This document shows positions 1 to 4,958 of a stretch of DNA of 5,433 nucleotides, one piece after another. Source of the stretch: Candidatus Hodarchaeota archaeon (GTDB taxonomy: Archaea; Asgardarchaeota; Heimdallarchaeia; Hodarchaeales; Hodarchaeaceae); assembly GCA_016840305.1 (NCBI GenBank), contig JAEOSP010000782.1:1-5433 (forward strand), given 5' to 3'. Numbering within the stretch: position 1 is the first letter of the stretch; each line of letters opens with the position of its first letter. The notes under the pieces are model-generated. The model saw nothing but the letters and a program-made list of their open reading frames with translations, had not been told where the DNA came from and made no database searches. The position numbers were made by a program, and so were the translations under genes.

Positions 1-1
1 C

Positions 2-274
2 AAGGCACGTAAGAGGATAATATACTTGGTTTTCTTTAATCTGAATATCCTTTTTATCAATTTTATCTTTACTGTGACTGATTGGTTTTGGAGAAATTGT
101 AAGTTATTTAACAGAGTAGAGCTAATTGATGCTGGTTTTTCCAATGTTGATATCTTCTTATTTTACGGGAAATCATATTTCCTATTTGTATTTGTTATCC
201 CTTGTACGTTTTTTGTTTGTAAATATATCTGGAATTATCTTTCACGAATTGATCCGATTTGTGGTAGAGATTGA
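2..274 (+). CDS. Possible C-terminal fragment of a small membrane protein (5' end outside window)
   Basis: This frame is open from the left edge to a TGA at 272-274, giving 90 residues with no start needed inside the window. The visible part begins with a basic cluster (KARKR) directly before a hydrophobic stretch at about fragment residues 6-26. A polar segment (RNCKLFNRVELIDAG) comes next, then a second hydrophobic stretch at about 53-75, and a short polar tail ending CGRD. The basic residues before the first helix fit the positive-inside rule, which is the main reason to take it seriously. I do not recognise a family. The T-rich composition of this strand can produce false hydrophobic frames, and an overlapping frame (about 126-317) is also open, so this may not be a gene. 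It ends just before repeat copy 1. Confidence 0.33.
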   Translation, partial: KARKRIIYLVFFNLNILFINFIFTVTDWFWRNCKLFNRVELIDAGFSNVDIFLFYGKSYFLFVFVIPCTFFVCKYIWNYLSRIDPICGRD

Positions 275-276
275 AA

Positions 277-381
277 TTTCTTCAGAGAAATGTGGAACTA
301 TTCAGTCCTTTCGTTAGTTAGCCTATAGGAGTCGTTGAACAAATAGAAGTTGCTTCTGGTCTTGTGTCTGTTGGTCAATTC
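277..381 (+). repeat. Two-block repeat, copy 1 (possible non-coding RNA or regulatory element)
   Basis: This is homologous to 4750-4865. Block A (291-333) aligns to 4764-4805 with 37 of 43 columns identical and one gap. Block B (353-381) aligns to 4837-4865 with 27 of 29 identical, including 21 consecutive identical bases (353-373). The blocks are separated by an unrelated spacer of 19 nt here and 31 nt in copy 2. A short stem, TTTCT (277-281) with AGAAA (286-290), abuts block A. Another stem, AGAAG (345-349) with CTTCT (353-357), lies across the spacer/block B junction but is not kept in copy 2. A pyrimidine-rich tract follows block B. No reading frame is conserved between copies. The strand is given only because the T-rich side suggests the 3' end of a plus-strand transcript. 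Confidence 0.8.
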
Positions 382-494
382 TCTTTCTCTTTTGAATTTC
401 ATTTAATTTAGTGTATCACTGGGTTTTTTTCTACTATAATATTGAATTCCATTTCTCTCCTCGGGTCCATTTACACCATATTTCAGAGAGATAG

Positions 495-520
495 AGTCTC
501 ATGGTAGACTTTATAAATTA
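495..520 (+). promoter_or_regulatory. Putative promoter of the wHTH gene with operator-like inverted repeat
   Basis: TTATAAATTA at 511-520 is the best TATA-like box between repeat copy 1 and the gene at 628. It would place transcription start near 540-545 and give a leader of about 85 nt. Immediately upstream lies a 5-bp inverted repeat, AGTCT (495-499) and AGACT (506-510), with a 6-nt spacer. It covers the position where the archaeal BRE would be. A dimeric winged-helix protein bound there would block TFB/TBP, so autoregulation is a reasonable guess. The arms are short and could occur by chance. Confidence 0.4.
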
Positions 521-576
521 AATAAAGCTGTATTGAACCATTAATTCATTATTTCACTTCTGGAGATGGAGGATAA

Positions 577-600
577 ATGAGATCTCTGGAGAGAGTATAA
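577..600 (+). other. Possible leader mini-ORF (7 codons) with a strong Shine-Dalgarno
   Basis: ATG at 577 opens a 7-residue frame (MRSLERV) ending in TAA at 598-600. It is preceded at 568-572 by GGAGG, the strongest Shine-Dalgarno match near this gene. A second mini-frame (566-580, MEDK) overlaps it by ATGA. Both lie in the predicted leader of the regulator gene, whose own ATG at 628 has only a weaker GGGAG at 611-615. Either this is a translated leader or the ribosome-binding sequence is accidental. Confidence 0.2.
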
Positions 601-627
601 GACCACCCTTGGGAGTATTGAGAGAAG

Positions 628-984
628 ATGACCTCTAAGCCAAAAACAGCTAATTTCAAAGAACTTACCGAGCTAGAAAAGAAATCTTTAACCGAGTCAA
701 ACAACAACAAGCATAATTCAAATTCTATGCTCTCGTATATTCTAAGTGGCAAGAACCGTATACGCATTTTTTGTCATCTTGCCAAAAAACCGTGTTATGC
801 CTATCAGCTCGCCAAAGAATTAAACCTTAATCCTACCTCTACGATTCAGTGTATTTATGGATTGAAAGCCAGGAATATTATTACCTGCCTTAACCCGGAT
901 AGTTACCGTCGTAAATTTTACCAAATTACCCCTGAAGCGGCCTTTCTAAAGGAGTTTATTCATCAACTCCAGGAAGAGGGCTAG
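628..984 (+). CDS. Small winged helix-turn-helix transcriptional regulator (ArsR-like fold)
   Basis: This 118-residue cytoplasmic DNA-binding protein probably binds as a dimer. Residues 1-33 are polar and charged (probably flexible). The wHTH spans about 34-104: helix 1 around ILSGKNRIRIFCHLAKK (38-54), helix 2 YAYQLAKELN (57-66), a recognition helix starting NPTSTIQCIYGLKARNII (68-85), and a beta wing with SYRRKFYQIT (92-101). A short C-terminal helix ends EEG. This is the usual order for archaeal ArsR/MarR-type regulators. There is no ArsR metal-site motif; the four cysteines (49, 56, 75, 87) are scattered. No ligand or sensor domain is present. In-frame stops at 598 and 619 rule out an earlier start, so ATG 628 is the first candidate; Met34 (727) is possible but leaves no Shine-Dalgarno. 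The protease gene follows on the same strand after 241 nt containing a tandem repeat, so it is an obvious candidate target. Confidence 0.85.
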   Translation: MTSKPKTANFKELTELEKKSLTESNNNKHNSNSMLSYILSGKNRIRIFCHLAKKPCYAYQLAKELNLNPTSTIQCIYGLKARNIITCLNPDSYRRKFYQITPEAAFLKEFIHQLQEEG

Positions 985-1029
985 TATCCCTTATCTGTAA
1001 TCCTAAGCCTCTCTTCATCTAGCAAGGAA

Positions 1030-1056
1030 CTGAGTTTCAGACAGATGATTATTTTT
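1030..1056 (+). terminator. Weak candidate terminator after the wHTH gene
   Basis: A small hairpin, CTGA (1030-1033) with TCAG (1037-1040), is followed by a T-rich tract at 1049-1056, 46-72 nt after the stop codon. Archaeal termination depends mainly on the T-tract, so the tract matters more than the 4-bp stem. It is the only such tract between the regulator and the 11-bp array. Confidence 0.25.
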
Positions 1057-1104
1057 CTTGGTTCAAATTGATCTCTTCGTCCTTCTGTATATGTGAAGTA
1101 TATA

Positions 1105-1159
1105 GTTCAGGTATAGTTCGGATGGAGTTCAGATAGTGTTCAGGTTGGGTTCATCTGAT
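1105..1159 (+). repeat. Five-unit 11-bp tandem repeat, probable iterated regulator-binding site
   Basis: GTTC recurs at 1105, 1116, 1127, 1138 and 1149, exactly 11 bp apart. The units are GTTCAGGTATA, GTTCGGATGGA, GTTCAGATAGT, GTTCAGGTTGG and GTTCATCTGAT. The first six bases are strongly kept (GTTCAG or near) and the last five drift. A period close to one helical turn puts every unit on about the same DNA face. The array ends just upstream of a TATA-like box for the protease gene, the usual place for an activator. The neighbouring winged-helix protein is the natural candidate binder, but this is inference. Confidence 0.7.
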
Positions 1160-1165
1160 TCAATG

Positions 1166-1220
1166 TTTATCAATCATTTCGCTTTGATGATGACTATCTA
1201 CTCATAACATTCTAAAGGTG
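1166..1220 (+). promoter_or_regulatory. Putative TATA box and ribosome-binding site of the metalloprotease gene
   Basis: TTTATCAA at 1166-1173 is the best TATA-like element between the 11-bp array and the ATG. It predicts a start of transcription near 1195 and a leader of about 30 nt. AAGGTG at 1215-1220 lies 5 nt before ATG 1226 and matches the anti-Shine-Dalgarno core. It selects this ATG over the second Met codon at residue 5. Confidence 0.45.
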
Positions 1221-1225
1221 TTGTA

Positions 1226-2809
1226 ATGAAGAATTCAATGAACCCATCAAATGTTAAGACACTTACCTTTTTCTGCGTTATTTTCCTGTCTCTTTCTGTC
1301 ATCAGTGTCACATACGCTTTAACTACCCCCCTCACTATGGAAATTAATTCCGAAAGTGCAATCTATGAAGTGAATGAGCAAGGTGATTTGACCATTCAAG
1401 TTAGTGGAACCTTTTCAGGTCTATCAATCTCTGAATGTGCATTTAATTTAACGGTCCCGGACAATTTTGACATTCCTTTACTCTCTGATGGAACTCCACA
1501 GATAAAACTGATGAATACAGGTTCACCTTTTTCATTAACTGCGGATGATGATCAATTTGAATCTACTTTTATGATATCCACTTCTGGTACAACCAGTCTT
1601 CCGTATAACTACACTCTGAATATTATACACGCGAAAGGACAATTTTCAATGACAGTGACACCCACATGGCCTGATGATACACCTTCTGTGGCTGGTGGTG
1701 GTGCTGGAATAACTTGGTGGGAAGAAGAATATCCTTATATTACCTCGTTTTATGCATATGATGCGGATAAGGGTGATTCAGTATTAGTAAAGACCTACAT
1801 TTACAATCCTGATAACTTCTTTGATTGGTACATAGCAGGGCTTAGATATAAACTCAAAGCTTATGATTACAATAATTGGGAGGATTGGACTCCTGAGAAA
1901 TCTGCGGGAATATACATTTTTCCCCATCAAACAAAGGTTGTGGAGCATAATTTAGGACCATTTTTCACTACCCTTGGTTCAAAAAGATATGCTTTAAATG
2001 CAGGAGATTATAAAGTGACTCAGGTATTTGCTCGTGGTGGTGCCTGGGATGATACCAAAAACCCACTTTCTGAAGGTGTATTTGAAATCTCTAAGGTGAC
2101 TGATCCAATGATTTTTACCGCAATAGTCTATGATTCGGAATTTTCAACGTTTCTAAGCGTTAATTCTAAATCAATAACCAATTTTATTGATGAAGTGCAA
2201 AGTACAGGTCTTGATGTTTATAATATAACTTTCGAATCTTATATAGAATCGGATTCAGATGGAATGGAAGGTATTTGGGGTTTAGAATTTAGATTTTATT
2301 CTTATATGTATCAGTGGTGGGATGATAATGATGATGATTCTGCTACTCCAAGTATTACAGACGTCCAAAATGCTGGTAAGACATTTTTAAACACACCTTA
2401 TAGTTGGAACTATCATAATGAGACCTTTGATCATCCAGGCACGGATACTCATAATCAAGGTTTCGATATTCTATTTACGTTTACTGGACAAGGAAAGGAC
2501 ACTACTGAACCAGGAGGCACACTTCATTTGCGAAATTGGTGTCGAATGTCAATAGATTGGACTGATGACTGGGGATTAGGAATTATCACGACTCTTCATG
2601 AATTTTACCATCTCTTTGAAATACTAGATGGATGGGATCCTTCTGTCAATCTCCCAGAAGGTTTTGTTATGAATGGCGGAGAAGGTTATGGTCTCGCTGG
2701 TCCTGCTCCTTATCTTGGTCATGAGTTCCCCTGGTACTTTCGGATAGATTCACAAAATACATTTCTTGTTTTTAACTCTAATAATGATAGATATGACGGT
2801 TTCTTATGA
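1226..2809 (+). CDS. Secreted zinc metalloprotease, metzincin-like (HExxH-xxExxD variant)
   Basis: This 527-residue protein has a signal peptide at 1-31 (h-region about 12-28, likely cleavage after TYA31). Two beta-rich regions follow (about 35-147 and 162-290), joined by a Gly-rich linker (157-161). The C-terminal catalytic region is about 292-527. Its first part (IVYDSEF, then FIDEVQSTGLDVYNITFES) resembles the N-terminal subdomain of zincins; FTFTG leads to the active-site helix with HEFYH at 458-462. H458 and H462 would bind zinc and E459 act as base. D468 sits six residues after H462, the third-ligand spacing of metzincins and of Asp-type families such as snapalysin (M7) and M6 (HEFGHxxGxxD). 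The conserved Gly of that turn is Glu465. M482 (FVMNGG) could be the Met-turn. Acidic stretches SDSDG (342-346) and DDNDDD (366-371) could bind calcium. There are four N-glycosylation sequons and no C-terminal anchor, so it is probably released. Alternative ligands are E486 or H499. The substrate is unknown. Confidence 0.75.
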   Translation: MKNSMNPSNVKTLTFFCVIFLSLSVISVTYALTTPLTMEINSESAIYEVNEQGDLTIQVSGTFSGLSISECAFNLTVPDNFDIPLLSDGTPQIKLMNTGSPFSLTADDDQFESTFMISTSGTTSLPYNYTLNIIHAKGQFSMTVTPTWPDDTPSVAGGGAGITWWEEEYPYITSFYAYDADKGDSVLVKTYIYNPDNFFDWYIAGLRYKLKAYDYNNWEDWTPEKSAGIYIFPHQTKVVEHNLGPFFTTLGSKRYALNAGDYKVTQVFARGGAWDDTKNPLSEGVFEISKVTDPMIFTAIVYDSEFSTFLSVNSKSITNFIDEVQSTGLDVYNITFESYIESDSDGMEGIWGLEFRFYSYMYQWWDDNDDDSATPSITDVQNAGKTFLNTPYSWNYHNETFDHPGTDTHNQGFDILFTFTGQGKDTTEPGGTLHLRNWCRMSIDWTDDWGLGIITTLHEFYHLFEILDGWDPSVNLPEGFVMNGGEGYGLAGPAPYLGHEFPWYFRIDSQNTFLVFNSNNDRYDGFL

Positions 2810-2840
2810 GAATTTAGAATGAAACAAAAGTAGAACAATA

Positions 2841-2870
2841 TTTTTTCATTTGACGAGATGCTTTTTGAGG
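2841..2870 (+). promoter_or_regulatory. T-tract after the protease gene and ribosome-binding site of the next gene
   Basis: A T6 run at 2841-2846 (in AATATTTTTTCATT) lies 32 nt after the protease stop. It could terminate that transcript, or act as the AT-rich TATA element of the next gene, with a start near 2865. GAGG at 2867-2870 is 8 nt before ATG 2879. Both readings favour ATG 2879 over the in-frame ATG 2858, which has no comparable site. Confidence 0.35.
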
Positions 2871-2878
2871 ATCTTATA

Positions 2879-3532
2879 ATGAGAATAGATGGAAAAAATC
2901 GACTTTATCCAGCAGTCATATTAATCTTTGTTATTTTGCTTTTACAGCTATCAATAGATGGAACTATTATCGCTGAGAATAATTCAAACCAACTCGACTC
3001 TTTGAGTGGAGTATTGAGTGCTAATTTTGGTGAAAAAGGGGTAGTATCTTTTGGTTTTAGCGGATATTATCAAAGTAATTGGAATTCAACCACACTAATC
3101 GAACTGAAATACAAATATGGGCTTAGAGATCAGACCATCTTCAGAAATGTTACATATTTCCTTTCTTACAGGGTTGAATTTTACGACAGTTATGAAGAAA
3201 TGATCTGTAGCTACGAAAAAGTTCTCGCAAACTCTACCAATTTAGGATATGAATTTCTGGATAGTTTCATTCAACATCTATCCTGGAACCTTTCCGCAGA
3301 TATTACAGGTATTCCTTTGGAGATGACCTGGGTTGGCCAGCTTTATTTATATGGTTCTCTCTCTCTTAGTGAGATTACTTACCACAACACAAGCAATCGA
3401 GTACAAGTAACTTATAGTAATCTTCCATCACCTTTTGAGTCCTCAGGTCTCCGAATAGAACTGATAATACTAAATTTAAGTTTCATTACCAAATTCATAA
3501 CAATTCATTATCGTGGAAAAAAAAATATCTAA
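2879..3532 (+). CDS. Exported, sequon-rich protein of unknown function
   Basis: This 217-residue protein belongs to no family I recognise. Residues 1-8 include basic residues (R2, K6, R8), followed by a hydrophobic segment at about 9-26 (YPAVILIFVILLLQL) and a possible signal-peptidase site after A32. That makes it secreted or held by an uncleaved N-terminal anchor. The mature part looks beta-rich, with alternating patterns such as GVVSFGFSGYY, LIELKYKYG and GRVEF-like strands. It has seven N-x-S/T sequons, a high density, pointing to a glycosylated surface protein. Only one cysteine is seen, so no disulfides within the chain. The tail ends in basic residues (RGKKN) after a hydrophobic LIILNLSFITKFITI stretch that could be a strand or a weak second anchor. 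The start is ATG 2879 because GAGG sits 8 nt upstream; ATG 2858 would add MLFEDLI. The gene is 69 nt after the protease on the same strand and may be co-transcribed with it. Confidence 0.7.
   Translation: MRIDGKNRLYPAVILIFVILLLQLSIDGTIIAENNSNQLDSLSGVLSANFGEKGVVSFGFSGYYQSNWNSTTLIELKYKYGLRDQTIFRNVTYFLSYRVEFYDSYEEMICSYEKVLANSTNLGYEFLDSFIQHLSWNLSADITGIPLEMTWVGQLYLYGSLSLSEITYHNTSNRVQVTYSNLPSPFESSGLRIELIILNLSFITKFITIHYRGKKNI
3517..3525 (-). terminator. T-tract terminator for the minus-strand gene, inside the opposing CDS
   Basis: A9 on the plus strand reads as T9 on the minus strand, 53-61 nt past the stop of the minus-strand gene. It is a typical archaeal T-tract terminator. It falls within the last codons (KKN) of the converging plus-strand gene. 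The homopolymer is also a spot where a sequencing indel could alter that C-terminus. Confidence 0.4.
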
Positions 3533-3577
3533 TCAAATTACAGAAAGATTTTTCTCTAGTGCATAATATGAGCTTGA

Positions 3578-4210
3578 TTAATTGAATTTTAATTTTTTTA
3601 TTAAGATAACAATTATTATGAGGCCAAGTAAAAGAAGAAGTGATTCGAGTAAAAATTGAGAAGAGTTTGATTTCCCCTTTAGCCATGAGTTTATATCTGA
3701 AACATACAATTGTCCCGTACCAACGTTTTCCCAATAACCTTCTGAAATTAAAATAGTTTGATACGATCCACTAACCCCTGCTGTGCTATTTGATAACTGT
3801 AAGTAAAAATTTAACATTATATACCCATAATTATCTCCAGTAATATGGGAAATATAGATCTGAGTAACAGTTTCATTAGGATTCATGATAAACTGAGAAG
3901 GCCCTTCCCAAAAATAGGGTTGGCCTGATGAAACTGTCCAAATAACATTTGTGGTACTGTTTTCATGAAGTTTTATCGAAATATTCCATTCTTGACCAAT
4001 CAATGGAATTTTATCTAGTGTGAAAATTTGTACTGAAGAATTGATATTGCTTTTATGAAACGTGCCAGTTTGAATTTCATCTGTCGTAAATGATTGATGA
4101 AGAGAAAGTGTTGAAAGAATGGGGAAAAAGGAAGCTAATAAAATTCCGATAAGAAATAGTGCTTGGCCTTTACAATCTTTAATATTGGAGATTTGCTTTT
4201 CTCGCCTCAA
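3578..4210 (-). CDS. Exported single-domain surface protein with N- and C-terminal membrane segments
   Basis: This 210-residue protein is not recognised by family. A basic N-terminus (RREK, then KDCK) precedes a hydrophobic segment at about 17-37, a signal peptide or anchor. Residues 38-185 form a beta-rich ectodomain containing DKIPLIGQEWNISIKL, an Ig/CARDB-like strand pattern (weak resemblance only), with six N-x-S/T sequons. A second hydrophobic segment at about 186-204 (LLLLLGLIIIVILI) ends in KKLKFN, a classic stop-transfer. The likely topology is ectodomain outside and tail in the cytoplasm. The start codon is TTG at 4210: the frame has a stop (TAG) about 16 codons upstream, no ATG or GTG lies between, and the next Met is near residue 107, past the signal. 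GTGA lies 7 nt upstream as a modest Shine-Dalgarno. It converges on the plus-strand glycoprotein with 45 nt between stops. Confidence 0.7.
   Translation of the reverse strand: MRREKQISNIKDCKGQALFLIGILLASFFPILSTLSLHQSFTTDEIQTGTFHKSNINSSVQIFTLDKIPLIGQEWNISIKLHENSTTNVIWTVSSGQPYFWEGPSQFIMNPNETVTQIYISHITGDNYGYIMLNFYLQLSNSTAGVSGSYQTILISEGYWENVGTGQLYVSDINSWLKGKSNSSQFLLESLLLLLGLIIIVILIKKLKFN
3593..3599 (+). terminator. T-tract terminator for the plus-strand glycoprotein gene, inside the opposing CDS
   Basis: T7 at 3593-3599, preceded by AATTTTAA, lies about 60 nt past the plus-strand stop at 3532. It falls inside the end of the minus-strand gene, in the codons for its KKLKFN tail. With the reciprocal T9 on the other strand it makes an overlapping pair of terminators. 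Confidence 0.4.
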
Positions 4211-4280
4211 GAGCTTGTCACTTTCCGTCCAAGATTTGAAGATCCAGAAAATCCACTAGAAAAAATCAGCGTACAATTTT

Positions 4281-4290
4281 CATAAATTTG
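4281..4290 (-). promoter_or_regulatory. Weak TATA-like box for the minus-strand gene
   Basis: Read on the minus strand, CAAATTTATG is the most AT-rich TATA-like element within 100 nt of the TTG start. It predicts transcription start near 4258 and a leader of about 45-50 nt. Other AT-rich stretches nearby (for example ATAATTAATC at about 4289-4299) could serve instead. Confidence 0.25.
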
Positions 4291-4518
4291 ATTAATTATG
4301 GTTAGGGAAGTACTTAAGCTTTTTCCTCTAGCCAGAACAATGCTCTCATTGGACTTCGAAATAAGTCCATTCTAATGATTTAGCTTACTCATTTCAAGCT
4401 CAGGAAGACCTAGGGATGGTGTGAGATACCTCAATCAAGAATGTCCTTTAGAACATAGGTTCAACTCATTTTTTTGATATAAGTTCTTCTTACTTTCTTC
4501 ATAGAGATAAATCATCTA

Positions 4519-4540
4519 ATAACTGTATATTTTCAGTTAT
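4519..4540. repeat. Perfect 7-bp inverted repeat, operator- or hairpin-like
   Basis: ATAACTG (4519-4525) and CAGTTAT (4534-4540) are exact reverse complements around TATATTTT. The 22-bp span suits a dimeric repressor site or a small RNA hairpin. No gene start lies close by on either strand, so no target can be named. Confidence 0.4.
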
Positions 4541-4705
4541 CCTTGAAACGTATCAGACTTTTAAAGGGTAATTCCACTTTTCCATTTGTTAATGCCATGG
4601 GGACTGGTGACAGTAACCATGTGATGATAAAAGAGTGCTGGGATAAAAGATCCCGTTGATGGAGCAGTTTTCTTCAAGAAATACGCGTGGAAGTTTCAAC
4701 CGACA

Positions 4706-4725
4706 TGTTTAGTATTTTTTAAACA
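4706..4725. repeat. Perfect 6-bp inverted repeat upstream of repeat copy 2
   Basis: TGTTTA (4706-4711) and TAAACA (4720-4725) flank GTATTTTT. The AT-rich centre could also be a TATA-like box about 25-40 nt upstream of repeat copy 2. That would fit a promoter with an overlapping operator if the repeat is transcribed. Confidence 0.35.
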
Positions 4726-4749
4726 CTGCCACTAATCGCACAAGGGCTT

Positions 4750-4865
4750 TTTCTTGATAAAAGTGTGGAACGAGTCAGTCCTCTCGTCAGTTAGTCTAAG
4801 GAGTCAAAAAGATGTTTTTTGAGTTAAAATTGAGCACTTCTGGTCTTGTGTCTGTTGATCAATCC
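4750..4865 (+). repeat. Two-block repeat, copy 2 (possible non-coding RNA or regulatory element)
   Basis: This is the partner of 277-381. Block A is 4764-4805 and block B is 4837-4865, with a 31-nt AT-rich spacer unrelated to that of copy 1. A stem CTTTT (4747-4751) with AAAAG (4759-4763) abuts block A. It differs in sequence from the stem at the same place in copy 1 yet still pairs. Inside block A, GTCAGT occurs twice 12 bp apart (GTCAGTCCTCTCGTCAGT), as TTCAGT/GTTAGT does in copy 1. A long T-run (4874-4882) follows block B, as expected of an archaeal transcript end. The element lies 94 nt upstream of the zinc-finger gene and upstream of its likely promoter. Confidence 0.8.
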
Positions 4866-4910
4866 TTGTTTCATTTTTTTTTGATTACTTCTAGGTTAAC
4901 CTTGAGTTAT

Positions 4911-4930
4911 CCTTTTATTTTTATTAACTA
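4911..4930 (+). promoter_or_regulatory. Putative TATA region of the zinc-finger gene
   Basis: An AT-only tract (TTTTATTTTTATTAACTA, 4913-4930) lies 29-46 nt upstream of ATG 4959. That is the spacing expected for a TATA box serving a short-leader or leaderless transcript. No clear Shine-Dalgarno precedes the ATG, which agrees with little or no leader. Confidence 0.4.
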
Positions 4931-4958
4931 GTAATATTTGTTGAATGTGGTAGTTTCA

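Larger units (their letters stand above)
4211..4749. other. Gene-poor stretch with short palindromes
   Basis: I see no convincing gene on either strand. The only start-to-stop frame I noted is a 25-codon one at 4298-4375 without a ribosome-binding site. The stretch holds two perfect inverted repeats with 8-nt AT-rich centres: ATAACTG/CAGTTAT at 4519-4540 and TGTTTA/TAAACA at 4706-4725. It also holds CATGG/CCATG arms at 4596-4600 and 4617-4621, and a 5-bp hairpin GGGAT/ATCCC at 4640-4654. It may contain promoters, operators or an unrecognised small RNA. It ends at repeat copy 2. Confidence 0.4.

Noticed and set aside
126..317. Overlapping plus-strand frame of about 60 codons, hydrophobic.
   Set aside because: It runs into repeat copy 1, where no reading frame is shared with copy 2, and has no ribosome-binding site. 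The frame at 2-274 is the better candidate, though itself weak.
549..767. Minus-strand 72-codon frame opposite the wHTH gene.
   Set aside because: It lies antisense to a gene with a clear domain and has no domain of its own.
1059..1072. GGTTCAAATTGATC as a tRNA T-arm.
   Set aside because: The stem does not close and no acceptor, D or anticodon arm can be placed around it.
1105..1159. CRISPR array.
   Set aside because: The units are 11 bp in direct tandem with no spacers, and no cas genes are present.
2858..2878. Upstream ATG adding MLFEDLI to the exported glycoprotein.
   Set aside because: It places acidic residues before the signal segment and lacks a Shine-Dalgarno; ATG 2879 has GAGG 8 nt upstream.
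3495..3734. Minus-strand 79-codon frame at the convergent gene ends.
   Set aside because: It overlaps the exported minus-strand gene in another frame and has no recognisable content or promoter.
4298..4375. 25-codon plus-strand ORF (MVREVLKLF...).
   Set aside because: It has no ribosome-binding site, no hydrophobic or domain pattern, and overlaps the promoter region of the minus-strand gene.
4621..4675. C/D-box guide RNA: GTGATGA at 4621 is an exact box C and TTGATGG near 4656 resembles C'.
   Set aside because: No CTGA box D follows, the only D'-like CTGG is too far from C', and the region between is taken by the GGGAT/ATCCC hairpin.
277..4865. Insertion sequence or composite transposon defined by the two repeats.
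   Set aside because: No transposase or integrase lies between them, the repeats lack terminal inverted structure, and no target-site duplication was found; kept only as a hypothesis.
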